64,000 bases of DNA from Anthopleura xanthogrammica (GCA_964019055.1 OZ025224.1:4725376-4789375), one strand, 5' to 3'. Positions 1 to 13,278 are shown, counted from the first letter of the stretch. Numbers and translations are program-made. Notes: generated by a model from the sequence alone, not told the origin.

Positions 1-458
1 AGAAGAGGCTTCAAGCTTCAGTCCATCTTCGTGAAACGAATAGGTCCTTTGCAGGACTTGGTCACGTGATGCAAGTGCCCAGAAATTTAGCTCTGCTGAC
101 GAAATAAGTTTTCAAAATGATTTTTTAACAAAGAATGTATGACTTTGCTCACTGTTCATACATTCTTTGTTAAATTTTGCGTTTTGAAAAAAACATAAAA
201 ATACCCGATTACATAAAAAATGCGAATGCAAATGATTTTGCCACCATATTTTTTTGGGGGGATTTGTGTTATGTGACCAGGTGCTGCAAAAGGCCTATGT
301 TATAAAAACAATGGTCAATGACAACGCCTCGTGCAAGCGCTAATCTTATGCTTCTTTTTTCCTTAAGCAGCCTCCCATGTGCATCCAGAACTGGATATAC
401 GCACGCTAAACGTTGAACATTCCTTTAAAATGCTCACTTTCGCTATTTTTATTCTTAG
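1..458. other. Intronic or flanking sequence before the first visible protease exon
   Basis: No exon was found here. In particular, no codons for the catalytic-histidine motif (AAHC type) were seen, so the first part of the protease gene lies upstream of the window. The stretch is AT-rich with short A and T runs, and ends in a T-rich tract and AG at 457-458, which is the acceptor of the first visible exon. Confidence 0.6.
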
Positions 459-775
459 GTGCCCACATACGTTATGGAAAAACTCCTGTTCAGCAGTCAA
501 TCCGTGTAAAGAAAATCCACATACATCAAAAATATAATACCGAAACCTTGAAGTACGACATAGCAATGATAGAACTGGAAAAACCTGTTCTTCTGAGCAC
601 GCGCGTCAACACTATTTGCCTACCACAAGCCACCGATGGGAATGCAAATACAAACAGTAACTGCTACATTACTGGTGTGTTAAAATAGAGGAAACATTTT
701 TTTTTGCGTGTAAATGCCGTGTAAATGCCGAGCTCAAGTAAAACGGGGAGGTAGAGAGAAATAATAAATGAATGA

Positions 776-815
<40 letters not shown>

Positions 816-3800
816 AACAAACAAACAAACAAACACACAAACAAACAAACAAAAAAGAAACAAACAAAAAAGAAAGAAAGAAAAAAGAAAGAAATATGCC
901 ATAACAACAGTAACTAGCGATTTTTTAAGTGAGGTACTGCGAGCCGAACTGGGCCTCCCTTGTAACGATATTTTACGATCCACTGCCAGATTTCGAGCCG
1001 AGAAAGGCTGTGACCAAGCTATTGTTTTTTTTTTCAGAGTGAAGTAAGTAGTATATGCTCAAGAACACTATTGTAGATACTAATTTTCAAAGGAATTGAG
1101 AGCAAATCGTAAAAGAGAACAAAGAGAAAGAAAGAAAGAAAGAAATTTAAACAGATTTACATAGATTTAAAGCATTGAGGAGATTAGGAAGAAGATTCTT
1201 GAGAAAATTGCAGAAAAATGGAGTTCAGAATTTTTTCTGACTACGGAATCACAGGAACATTGAAATAAGTTATTCCTTTCGTGTGCCAGTGGTTTTTTCA
1301 CAAGCAGTAGTTGTGCAATTCCAATACCAAACCATTATCATGATTACTCTTTTTTTTCTTCTACCAGTTTTTTACTCCGCCTGGAATCATGCAATTCATG
1401 CGACTTCCGTCCGGGAAAAAATAGCTTGGACCTAGCCTTTCTAGGCTTGAAATCTGGCAATGGACCTTCGCATGCGGCAGCTAATTTGGCAGGAACAATA
1501 GATTTTTTCTCTTCGCAGTCCCTCGTTCAAACGCTTCAGAATGAGGTTACGCGGGTTTAGCAAAGGTTTTGGCGCAGTGTGATCGGGTCCATAAACAGAT
1601 TAAAGCAAAGTAAATTATATTTAGAAGTAAAATTATATTCTTGGCATGTCACATTGTCCCCGGAGTAGCTATTTTAGATAGTTAGATTTCGTCGATTGGC
1701 ACTTATAGGTGAAAAAAATTACAAACTACAAGAATAACCGCAAACAACTAGAACTAAGACACAGAAAACATCTCGAAATCTCAAAATATGGAAAACTTGA
1801 AATCTCATGGATTTATCATGGATTCCACAGGGAAATTTCTGGGTGGCAAAAACACTAATGAGCCCATACATTTTTTTGTAAAATTTAGAGATTTTAAAAC
1901 CGCTTCACGCAAAATCTGTTTCATGTGTCTAGCTCAAATTTCTAAAATAAGCTAATTTTATCATGCTCTTTTGATATTCAGAACAGATTTGGTTGTAAAT
2001 TTGGCTAAAAATTGAAATTCCTATGGTAATGAAGCAAAATGTTAATTTTGACGTCAGCAAAGATCCGTCTATAATGTTAATGGTTAATTTTGTCAGGTTG
2101 GGGAGAAACTGAAACAGGGAACCCAGCTAGCTATCTCCGGGAAGCTCACCTTCACGTGGTAAACAACCACCAGTGCAACGAAAAGAACAAGATATATAGT
2201 GCAGTAGACCCGAAGACCATGCTGTGCGCAGGGTACCGTCAACAACGGGGTGGTTGTGAAGGTGACAGTGGTGGGCCGCTGGCCTGTGAGGAGTACGGGC
2301 GCTGGGTGTTGAGAGGTGCAGTCAGCTGGGGAAGGTCGGACTGCTCTACGGAGTATTACACCGTTTTTGCGCGTGTAAGCACTTTTGTCCCTTGGATTGA
2401 AGACATTATGGCAGGTACGTCATTACGTTCCATTTAAGGAGTTCATTGAAGTTATCTGATTTCAAATGTGTCTAAATTATTATTTTTATTTTTAACAAAC
2501 AGGTAATGACGGAAGCTCTGCTTTAGGTAAGACTTTTTTTTAATGTGAGGCAGGTTTTGGAAAACGCTAACATAGACCTAAACAACTTTGGGTACTTTTT
2601 ACTATTTTTCGCATTTTGTACCATTTTTGCTCCTTGAGAGAAAAATTCTGGGTGTGCAACCACGTGACTCAAAATCCCCTGAGATATAAATAGCAATGAA
2701 ACAGCCGCCATCTTGGTTGATATAAGAAGATAATTTAATGAGGTATGCTTTGTCTAGTCAACCAACATGGCGGCTGGTGACGTAACATGCACCCCGAGAA
2801 TTCTTTGTTTTAGTCACTTCCATATTTAAAAAAAATATATATATATATTTATATAGCGCATTTCCATTAATGTCCAAAGCGCTGAATAAACTCAAATAAA
2901 GACAAATCATATGAACATTTAATGTATATATTCTAAAGTAACAGTAGAACGGAAAGACAAAAAGACAGATAGACAAACAGAAAGAATGAATGAATGTATC
3001 AGCTCTATTTCAAAACGTTAGTTTAAAATATTTTCAAACAAAATACTGCTTCATATCCAGACAACTAAACTCGTTCACCTCCTCCCCACCCCTCCCCCCA
3101 AAAAATATAATTTTAAAATACTTTTGTTTTACTGATTCTACTATATTTTTGAATGTTACGATTCAGATTGCACTATTAAAGATAACAAAATATGTCTTCG
3201 CTTTGAGAGACTTTGCTCTAAGAATGCTGCTGTGCGAAAACTGTGTCCCAATATGTGTGACTCATGTAAGTATTTCTGTCTATTAATAATATTTTAATAT
3301 TATCTTAGAAATACCAGTTGCTTTTAACCAAAAGAAAGGATGAATAAAGCAATGACATTGAGAATGAAATTGCTTGGTAGAGACACCTTGCACGTGACGT
3401 CAGAGCAGCTCAATTTGGAGGACAAAACAAAAGAATTTTAATCTCCTGAGAATTGAAACCTATTGTTTTGCCCTACAAATTGAGCTGCATTCCGAAGTGC
3501 TGAAGGGGCAGGCACAATAAATGGTGAAAACGTCACCTTTATTTTATTATACTCAGTCATCACGGTTATATTGTTTCAATTTTTCTTTCTTTCTCTAGTA
3601 TGCGTTTTCAGTATAAAGTTCAACGGTAGAGCACAAATGCACCTGCGCAACTCAGTCTTTGGTATCTCTCTCCTTCATTCTCTCTCTCTCAACCACACAC
3701 TCTCCCTACCTTTCTTTATGATGGTTTGTTTGCTTTCTCTCTTATTATTTCTTTTTCGTATCAATTATTTCTTAGGTAGCGAAGCAGAAGGAGGTGCATC

Positions 3801-5075
3801 TCATGTTGGTATGTATCAAGCATTTCATCTATCCCCGGGGGGGGGGGGGGGTACTCCTTATAATGGACTAAATGGGGATTCTTTCTCCGAAAGGGGTACC
3901 TTTTTCGGGCCGCAGTTATAGAAAAGGGGTGGGAATTTGTGAGTTTTGGTATAAAAATCGCTAGTTTTTCTTCAAAGGTATATAAAGGGTGTAGCTTTTC
4001 TTCAAAGGTATATGAAAGGGGTATCTTTTTGCTGAAATTTGGTATATGAGAGGGTGAGGGGTCGAGAGTCCGGGCGGGGCATCCGCGTATGAAACGGCCC
4101 CGAAGTAACCAGGTGATTTCGCTTCTCTCAGGCTGAAGAAATTAGCCAATCAGCGAACATTTCCGGCTCGATCTATAACAGCATTTGCTCGAAAATAAAG
4201 AAGAAAAAAAACAAATCACTGGAAAGATCCACCAAATACCCTTTAGAAAAAGCTTATTTCATCGTTGTTGGTGGAAAATATTTCATTTTGACAAGAGATA
4301 ATAGAAAACACTTGGAAATTTTCGCTGTGACAAACAATGCATTGCGCGTCTAGATTCCAAATCACCTGGAACCACCTCGTCTATTCCTTTCTTTTCTTAA
4401 GATACTTTAATTTTTTTTCCCAATTCATTATCTTTTATTGTTGTATATATCAGTAAAAAATCATTAATTTTGCATTAATTATTTTGTCCGAGTCAAAAAC
4501 AAATTATACAAATCGTCCTTGTTTTGACGGGTAGCACTAAATAGCCAATGGCTAACAATCATGTGTCCCTCGTTCGATTTTTGAGGCGGAAGGAAAACCG
4601 AAAAGGAGAGAACCAACGAAAATTTGTACTCACAATAAGTTTTTTAACAATGTATCAGTTATACATAAGTTTCTATATAATGGCAAAACGTTTTTATTTC
4701 AGACTGTAGTGATGTGCCTAAACTTTGCTATAAATGGAAACCACGATGCAAAGAGACTATCGTATCTCATGTCTGTTCTAAAGTCTGTAAAGGCCAATGT
4801 AAGTCGGACAAATCCTTTGGACTCGATAACAAAATACTTTGCCTTTGTATCTTCTAGTCTGAATACCATTTTTAATAAATTTCAAATTGACTTTTTACTT
4901 GTACCGCTCTAATATTTTCAACCGATTAAATAATGAATCGGCTTCATTTCTTTCTTCTAGCGTTCATACTTCCATCTTTTTTATTTTTCCCATCTTTCCA
5001 TCTTTACCTCCTTTCCTTCTTTTTTGTTTATGAATATTAATTTCTTTTTCCCCTCTTTTTTTTTTTTCAGGTTAA
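459..5075 (+). CDS. Chymotrypsin-family (S1) serine protease with C-terminal ShKT domain, 3' part
   Basis: Secreted S1 endopeptidase, missing its 5' end. Exons with matching phase 1 joins are 459-674, 2097-2414, 2503-2526, 3776-3808, 4703-4798 and 5071-5075 (the stop), about 230 residues in all. The first carries DIAMIEL with the catalytic Asp. The second carries GWGET, the CAGY segment and GDSGGP with the catalytic Ser. Two small exons (24 and 33 nt) encode a Gly/Ser/Ala linker. The 4703-4798 exon encodes an ShKT domain whose sixth Cys is completed across the last junction. The S1 pocket reads GGCEGDSGGP, so the residue at position 189 (chymotrypsin numbering) is Gly rather than the Asp of trypsin, and position 226 aligns with Thr, as in elastases. 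Specificity is therefore probably not tryptic. The ShKT tail may act in matrix binding or ion-channel interaction; that is inference. Confidence 0.85.
771..893. repeat. (GAAA)n and (CAAA)n microsatellite
   Basis: Tandem GAAA units are followed by CAAA units and mixed forms. The run lies in the 1.4-kb intron 675-2096 of the serine protease. The long open frames over it (poly KERK on one strand, poly SFFL on the other) are artefacts of the repeat. A second short GAAA run is at about 1125-1144. Confidence 0.9.
2097..2414 (+). CDS. S1 protease exon with the catalytic serine
   Basis: Acceptor TTTTGTCAG at 2088-2096 and donor GTACGT at 2415. The exon encodes GWGETE, a CAGYR segment, GCEGDSGGP and the final PWIEDIM helix, so it covers most of the second beta barrel. 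The frame is open from end to end and no break is seen. Confidence 0.88.
2831..2935 (-). repeat. SINE tail fragment, inverted
   Basis: This stretch is the reverse complement of the 3' part of the tRNA-derived SINE at 56513-56795. Shared words include GCGCATTTCCATTAATG and AAAGCGCTGAATAAACTC. It lies in the protease intron 2527-3775, where no other feature was recognised. Confidence 0.7.
3834..4110. mobile_element. MITE with CCCGGGGG-run end, copy 1
   Basis: It starts with CCCCGGGG followed by a long G run and GTACTCC, and continues with repeated GGTATATGAAAGGGGTA-type words and GGGGTCGAGAGTCCGGGCGG. The same sequence occurs at 30814-31072 and 50957-51248. In this copy the C-run right end is eroded (CCCCGAAGTAACC). 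It lies in the protease intron 3809-4702, which otherwise shows nothing recognisable. Confidence 0.75.
4703..4798 (+). CDS. ShKT-domain exon of the serine protease
   Basis: Acceptor TTTATTTCAG ends at 4702 and donor GTAAGT follows at 4799. The exon supplies five Cys and the first base of the sixth Cys codon; the tiny final exon at 5071 completes that Cys and adds a TAA. Reading through the donor instead would give about 20 extra residues ending at a TAG near 4857. The spliced form is preferred because it ends on the sixth Cys, as ShKT domains usually do. Confidence 0.75.
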
Positions 5076-5223
5076 AGAAGTAAATTCGAAAGAACAAAAA
5101 TGTCATGTACAATAATATTATTAGTAATTTCATAAAGTATAATATATTTGAGTTTACGTTTATCATGACCATAATGGAAATATGTTCCTCGGTGATAATC
5201 CTTGATGTAGTACTAGAAATTAA

Positions 5224-5229
5224 AATAAA
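5224..5229 (+). terminator. Candidate poly(A) signal of the serine protease gene
   Basis: AATAAA about 150 bases after the stop codon, in an AT-rich 3' UTR. It is the first canonical signal downstream of the stop. Confidence 0.5.
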
Positions 5230-5249
5230 CTTAAAATATCCCAAAACCT

Positions 5250-6777
5250 TCTTGTCTTTATTTATGAAATATCAATTTTAAACAACCCTGAAACAACCTA
5301 TGGACTGATCTAATTCAGGGCAAGGCTAGAACTCATACATTGAACCCTGGAACAACCTCTGGGCTAATCAAAGTCAGGGCACCGCAAAATATTCAATTTC
5401 AAGTTTCCTACTTAGACCGCATCACATATGGACAGGGAAATGGATTAGAGTCAAGAATAGCACGTGTACTGCTAAGCTCCACTCCAAGTACAGTAAATCC
5501 CAGTCAGGATGTGAGATAGTAACAGTGAAGTATTTGTACTTATGAGATGGATTCGCGGAGGAAGGAAAATGTCGAACTGCGTAGGGAAAAATGGGAACAA
5601 CATCTTTGAACGTCGGCTTTTGAAATACACAAACATGCAATTTTCTATTCTTTTCCCTCATATTTCCTTTTCTCTGATCTTCTTGTTTCAACTGTGTTTT
5701 TTTTTCAAAGAATTTTAAGAGACGTTTGGCCATCTATATCGATTCGTATTCATCTTTATAAACAGACAAAAAGAGTATATTAAAATAGTTTTTGAGCGTT
5801 CACTGTTCTGCGCATACTTTCTGAAGTCTGTCTGTCCTGCAGCTAAATACTTCCCCTACAAACCAGATATACCTTGTATTGAATTTCGAAAGTCTAGAAA
5901 AGGGATAGCCAGAAATAGATTCTGACTCAGCATTTTCAAAGAAAAAAAATTTTGAAGACGTAATTTAAATCATTGTTTTTGCAGGATATTACAATTTTGA
6001 GATCCCGGTGGTTTATTTAGGAACCTATAAAAAAGCTAAAAGCTTACAAGAGTGGACAGGAATTACGTATGTCTTGGTTTTGAGGGCTCAAGTATTGCAC
6101 CAAAATCCAGGTAAGAGTGTGTTCTTAAAAGCAGCCAGCTTTTGTTTTGTGCACATCCCGCTAAAGGTGAGACCTCTTTGTTGCTTCTTTGGTTGTAACT
6201 TCCGCAGTACCCCCTGCCCCCCACCCCCCCCCACCCCCCCCCCCCCCCGCATTCCCAACAATACCACATTTCCAACCACTAAAATAAAATGATTGTATTT
6301 TTCAATCAATATATCCTGTATTTCTTTTCTTACTTTGCTTGTATTTCCTTCCTTCCTTTGCTCGTTTATTCTTTCTTTCCCTGGTGCTCTTTAGAGCTGT
6401 CGTTGTTTGTTGCCGGAATTAAAAGAACTGTCGTTCTCTACAAGATAGTGTAAACGTCGTATAGGCTTGTACGAAAGGACGGAGGAGTTGATGCTTTATT
6501 TTTATGACACTCCACAAAAAAAAAAAAAAACTCTAGCTTGTAAAATAATAAAATACCACTATTCTTACCACTCCAATAAAACTAAGATGAACCATTATAC
6601 CTGATTTCCGACTGGATTTTATGGTATTAAGATCTTTATAGTATAAGAAACAAAATAGCCTTTTTAGTGAATAAAAAGAATATAAAAATAAGCCGTTGCG
6701 TCCTCGTCGAACGCGAAGCTTTTAGTCACTGACAAATTATTTTTTTAACAATACAAGTAAACATTTAATTATGAGCT
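5250..6777. other. Intergenic region between the serine protease and metalloproteinase gene A
   Basis: No gene was recognised. It holds an imperfect tandem duplication of about 55 bp (5284-5325 and 5343-5385, with the words AACCCTG, AACAACCT and TCAGGGCA) and a long C-rich run at about 6210-6250. A TATA-like box near 6681 lies just upstream of gene A. An acceptor-like TTTTTGCAG at 5976-5984 and a donor-like CAGGTAAGAG near 6111 enclose a stretch whose frames carry stops, so no exon is called. Confidence 0.5.
6681..6687 (+). promoter_or_regulatory. TATA-like box of metalloproteinase gene A
   Basis: TATAAAA 97 bases before the start codon of gene A, at a spacing that would allow a short 5' UTR. 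A five-codon upstream ORF (ATG at 6771) overlaps the start. This rests on position and consensus only. Confidence 0.25.
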
Positions 6778-8427
6778 ATGAATAGGAGTTTCGACGTGTG
6801 GCTATTGTGTCTAGTACTTTTAACGTGCTTCGAGTATTCGACTGCAGCATCGCTTAAAGAGATAGATTTTGCAAAGGTAAGTTTCACTCCTCAGTATTTC
6901 ATCCTTGTCTTTCGACGGTTTTTTATTTGGTTGTTATTGTCGTTGTTGTTCGTCCGCTGTTGAGTTTTTGTAGCAGTTGTTGTTGTGGAATTTTTAATTT
7001 TATTATTATTTTCTTGTGTTTATTTAAATAATAATTGTTTTCTGTTGTTTCGTTTCGTTTGAATCTGTTTTAATTATGTACTTTTATTGTGTTGTGTTCT
7101 GTTGTTTTCTGCCATGCTTTGTGTTGTGTTGATCTTTTCTGTTCTGCTTTGCTTTTTTTCGTTTTTGAAGCTTTGACCTGGATAACTCTTGTACTATTTT
7201 CCGTTACAGAAATACCTTAGGCAGTTTCACTACATCTCTCCCCTAAAAAACGGCAACCATGACTTCAGAACAGCTGTCGAACGTTTCCAGGAATTCATGC
7301 ACCTGCCAGTCACTGGTAACCTTGACGACGACACCATTAAAGAAATGAAAAAGCCTCGATGTGGTTTCCCAGATATAGAGGAGGATTTGGAAACATGTAA
7401 GACGTTGTGCTTTGTGATTTTGATTTTGATCGTGATCGTGACTCTCTAAAAAGAGAGTATTGAAAGAGATAGGGCAAAGCGCGCACCGTCGGCTTCCACT
7501 GACACCAGCCATGTAGCTGAAGGAACTACCGACGTTTAATATAGTTATTTTTATTATTTCACAGTAATGTTTTAAAAAAATAGCATCAAACAAAAAACAC
7601 TATTATTTTCTTCCTCCTTGTAAACAGCTTCACCTCACAGTAGAGTTAAGAGGTATGCTGTTTCATCTCACATATGGAACCACACCAACCTGACTTACGG
7701 GGTATTCAATACTGGTAACGATATGTCAGCTGACAAAGTCAAGGACATTCTGAAAAAGGCCTTCAAGATATGGTCCGATAAAACTGTTCTAAATTTTGCA
7801 TACGTGACTGATGTCAACGTTGCTGACATTAAAATAAGGTAAGGAATATTTTATCTTTGGTTCCATGGGACAAGAAAAGCTATGTTTGGGAGTAGCTTTC
7901 AAATCCATGCGAACTAGAGTGCAAAAAATATATCCGTAGAATACAAATTACTAAATAGTACAATATAGTGCTAATTAAACAATCGAAAGCAATAGAATTT
8001 GAACAAAATTGTTTTATTAGTATAACTAATTTTTCACGGATATATTGTTTGCAGTCCTTTGTTTTTGCTGTTTTTGGATCCATCATAGGATCGCCTCTAA
8101 GCAAAAAGCTATAAATAATAAGGAATATATCACCTAACTTGTTACTTACTTACTTGTTATATATATATATATATATGTGAAGTAAAGTGGTTTGGTACCA
8201 TGCCTTGAGTATAATGTAGGTAGGAGTAAAGACTTCGGAAGGCATATGTTGTTGTATATTGGCTTTAATCCAAACGTTTCGCCTGTCACAGCTTCGTCAG
8301 TGAATGCTCTTTGAGATACTTTACGTTGTACGCTCAAAGAGCATTCACTGACGAAGCCGTGACAGGCGAAACGTTTGGATTAAAACCAATATACAACAAC
8401 ATATGCCTTCCGAAGTCTTTACTCCTA

Positions 8428-8466
<39 letters not shown>

Positions 8467-9304
8467 CCTTTTCTTCATATTTTCTTCGTTCTTTATAAAT
8501 TTATATACTTCTATTGACCTAAAAATTGTTAATGTAAACTTAAAATGTGCCAGCTGTCTCGTTTAGCCTATGGCTACTACAGCTGACTTACTACAAAGAA
8601 TTTGTAACTTGTAATTTATGTAAATTATTTGCAATTAGTGTACTATCAATAAATATTGATTGATTGATTGGTTTAGTCGCCCCGGTCGAGGTATTCAGCT
8701 TATATTTATTAGGTGTCGGATGCTTGGGGCGGGGCGATAAGCCAGATCTAACCAGTGCCGCGCGCGCTGCCTGGGCCGGTCTGGCTTCTCGCCCCGGTCG
8801 AGGTATCCAACTTATATTTATATTCATATTTATATATAGATAACGAGAGAGTATATATTATATGTGTACGTATAAGCTTATGTCTTAGTATATGTATGTA
8901 TTCGTGGGTGTATATTTATATATTCATTATAGTATATGTTTTCCATGTTTGTATGTATGAGTAATATGTATGTGTATGTATATGTATGTATATGTATGTA
9001 TATGTATGTATATGTATGTATATGTATGTATATGTATGTATATGTATATGTATCTGTGACATATGTATATATAATATATTCTATTAATATATTCTATTTA
9101 TATATTCTATTAACATATTATATTAATATATGTGTGTATGTATGTGTTTATGTACATATAGAATACCGCATATATTCCTTTATTTGATATATTTTAGCTT
9201 TATCTAGGTTTTTCTATTTACTTTACTTTTCACTATATATTCAATTTATTATTTTCTTAGTATTGAAGATGTAGAGCTACTCTGTAGATATACTTCAATA
9301 AATC

Positions 9305-9349
<45 letters not shown>

Positions 9350-9570
9350 TATTATTTTCTTAGTATTGAAGATGTAGAGCTACTCTGTAGATATGCTTCA
9401 ATAAATCGTTATTATTATTATTATTATTATTTATTATTTTCTTAGTATTGAAGATGTAGAGCTACTCTGTAGATATGCTTCAATAAATCGTTATTATTAT
9501 TATTATTATTATTATTATTTTCTTAGTATTGAAGATGTAGAGCTTCTCTGTAGATATACTTCAATAAACC

Positions 9571-9609
<39 letters not shown>

Positions 9610-9667
9610 TATTATTTTCTTAGTATTGAAGATGTAGAGCTTCTCTGTAGATATACTTCAATAAATC

Positions 9668-9712
<45 letters not shown>

Positions 9713-12700
9713 TATTATTTTCTTAGTATTGAAGATGTAGAGCTACTCTGTAGATATACTTCAATAAATCGTTATTATTATTATTATTATTATTTATTAT
9801 TTTCTTAGTATTGAAGATGTAGAGCTACTCTGTAGATATGCTTCAATAAATCGTTATTATTATTATTATTATTTATTATTTTCTTAGTATTGAAGATGTA
9901 GAGCTACTCTGTAGATATGCTTCAATAAATCGTTATTATTATTATTATTATTATTTATTATTTTCTTAGTATTGAAGATGTAGAGCTACTCTGTAGATAT
10001 GCTTCAATAAATCGTTATTATTATTATTATTATTATTTATTATTTTCTTAGTATTGAAGATGTAGAGCTACTCTGTAGATATGCTTCAATAAATCGTTAT
10101 TATTATTATTATTATTATTTATTATTTTCTTAGTATTGAAGATGTAGAGCTACTCTGTAGATATGCTTCAATAAATCGTTATTATTATTATTATTATTTA
10201 TTATTATTTTCTTAGTATTGAAGATGTAGAGCTTCTCTGTAGATATACTTCAATAAATCGTTATTATTATTATTATTATTTATTATTTTCTTAGTATTGA
10301 AGATATAGAGATTACTTCATGGAAAGTGCGCGCGTACGGTTTTTATTCACGAGTTGTGAAGTATCATAAAACGAACAAGCGAGTCTTCGAGCGCGTGAGT
10401 TTTATGATACAAAACAACGAGTGAATAAAAATCGTACAAAGCACTTTCCATGGTGTTTTCTTTTTATTATATTCATACCGAGATTTTCAATTTGGTTTGA
10501 ATTAGAGACTATTTTAGTTTACAAAGTTTGCAAACAAAGCTCAGTTTCCAAACTAAAAATTATATTGCAATAATTCTTTATTTTACAATGCTGTTTTACA
10601 AGCATAATAAAAACTTATTCTTATTAAATTCTAATTCGGTTTCTAAGTTTGATCTTTTCAACTTCTAGGCTTTTAGTTTACACCATAAATAATTGCGAAA
10701 GCTTACCGAAGTTTCTGTCGCCTTCTTACACGACAAAGCTGCCTTTCAATTCCTCGTTGTTGTTTAATACATTTTTAAGAACTTTTCCACTATATTTACA
10801 TCTCGGTCAGCTTTTCCTCCGCTCTACTATTGGTATTTCATCGATTTTCTCTTTGGTTTCGTCGTCTAAATTATATTTTCATCCATGTTTTGAACTCAAA
10901 CTTTCTAGTTTAGGTCTCACCGAAGTCGTCTTCTTACAAAAGCAAATGAAGCTGACATTCCTTGTTGTTGTTTAAGTTTTCAGTACTTTTAAATAACTCT
11001 CCAATAGATTTACATCTCAGGCAGCTTTTTCTCCGCTTTACTATAGATAATTCATCGATTTTGTCTTTGGTTTTGTCGTCTAAAATATAGTTTCATTCAT
11101 GTTTTGAAATAAAAACTTTCTAGTTTAGTCGAAAGTCTCACACGAAAGAGCAGTGGAGCCCGTTGCTGCCGGCTTCTGATTGGACGTATCGTTTTTCTCA
11201 CGCGTGAAGAAAAGCCGTACGTGGCTTCTGATTGGACGTATCGTTTTTCTCACACGTGAAAAAGCGATACGCGCATTGTGATTGGTTGGGAGGAGTGAAC
11301 GAACGAACATTTATTACACAGGACTTTACTGAGTAAATCTCGGTATGTATATAATAAGTAGAGCTACTCTGTAGATATGCTTCAATAAATCGTTATTATT
11401 ATTATTATTATTATTATTTTCTTAGTATTGAAGATGTAGAGCTACTCTGTAGATATGCTTCAATAAATCGTTATTATTATTATTATTATTATTATTTATT
11501 ATTTTCTTAGTATTGAAGATGTAGAGCTACTCTGTAGATATGCTTCAATAAATCGTTATTATTATTATTATTATTATTTATTATTTTCTTAGTATTGAAG
11601 ATGTAGAGCTACTCTGTAGATATGCTTCAATAAATCGTTATTATTATTATTATTATTATTTATTATTTTCTTAGTATTGAAGATGTAGAGCTACTCTGTA
11701 GATATGCTTCAATAAATCGTTATTATTATTATTATTATTATTTATTATTTTCTTAGTATTGAAGATGTAGAGCTACTCTGTAGATATGCTTCAATAAATC
11801 GTTATTATTATTATTATTATTTATTATTATTTTCTTAGTATTGAAGATGTAGAGCTTCTCTGTAGATATACTTCAATAAATCGTTATTATTATTATTATT
11901 ATTTATTATTTTCTTAGTATTGAAGATATAGAGATTACTTCATGGAAAGTGCGCGCGTACGGTTTTTATTCACGAGTTGTGAAGTATCATAAAACGAACA
12001 AGCGAGTCTTCGAGCGCGTGAGTTTTATGATACAAAACAACGAGTGAATAAAAATCGTACAAAGCACTTTCCATGGTGTTTTCTTTTTATTATATTCATA
12101 CCGAGATTTTCAATTTGGTTTGAATTAGAGACTATTTTAGTTTACAAAGTTTGCAAACAAAGCTCAGTTTCCAAACTAAAAATTATATTGCAATAATTCT
12201 TTATTTTACAATGCTGTTTTACAAGCATAATAAAAACTTATTCTTATTAAATTCTAATTCGGTTTCTAAGTTTGATCTTTTCAACTTCTAGGCTTTTAGT
12301 TTACACCATAAATAATTGCGAAAGCTTACCGAAGTTTCTGTCGCCTTCTTACACGACAAAGCTGCCTTTCAATTCCTCGTTGTTGTTTAATACATTTTTA
12401 AGAACTTTTCCACTATATTTACATCTCGGTCAGCTTTTCCTCCGCTCTACTATTGGTATTTCATCGATTTTCTCTTTGGTTTCGTCGTCTAAATTATATT
12501 TTCATCCATGTTTTGAACTCAAACTTTCTAGTTTAGGTCTCACCGAAGTCGTCTTCTTACAAAAGCAAATGAAGCTGACATTCCTTGTTGTTGTTTAAGT
12601 TTTCAGTACTTTTAAATAACTCTCCAATAGATTTACATCTCAGGCAGCTTTTTCTCCGCTTTACTATAGATAATTCATCGATTTTGTCTTTGGTTTTGTC

Positions 12701-13242
12701 GTCTAAAATATAGTTTCATTCATGTTTTGAAATAAAAACTTTCTAGTTTAGTCGAAAGTCTCACACGAAAGAGCAGTGGAGCCCGTTGCTGCCGGCTTCT
12801 GATTGGACGTATCGTTTTTCTCACGCGTGAAGAAAAGCCGTACGTGGCTTCTGATTGGACGTATCGTTTTTCTCACACGTGAAAAAGCGATACGCGCATT
12901 GTGATTGGTTGGGAGGAGTGAACGAACGAACATTTATTACACAGGACTTTACTGAGTAAATCTCGGTATGTATATAATAAGTAGAGCTACTCTGTAGATA
13001 TGCTTCAATAAACCGTTATTATTATTATTATTATTATTATTTTCTTAGTATTGAAGATGTAGAGCTTCTCTGTAGATATGCTTCAATAAATCGTTATTAT
13101 TATTATTATTATTATTTTCTTAGTATTGAAGATGTAGAGCTTCTCTGTAGATATGCTTCAATAAATCGTTATTATTATTATTATTATTATTTTCTTAGTA
13201 TTGAAGATGTAGAGCTTCTCTGTAGATATACTTCAATAAACC

Positions 13243-13278
<36 letters not shown>

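Noticed and set aside
6008..6292. 94-residue ORF with an internal donor-like site
   Set aside because: The frame upstream to the candidate acceptor at 5984 contains stops, and the C-terminus is a poly-C run.
8146..8517. Opposed ORFs with [17 protein letters not shown]
   Set aside because: They are the same sequence read from the two arms of a foldback element.
10649..10975. 108-residue ORF repeated identically at 12272-12598
   Set aside because: It lies inside a TIR element, has no domain, and its duplication is explained by the 1,623-bp array duplication.
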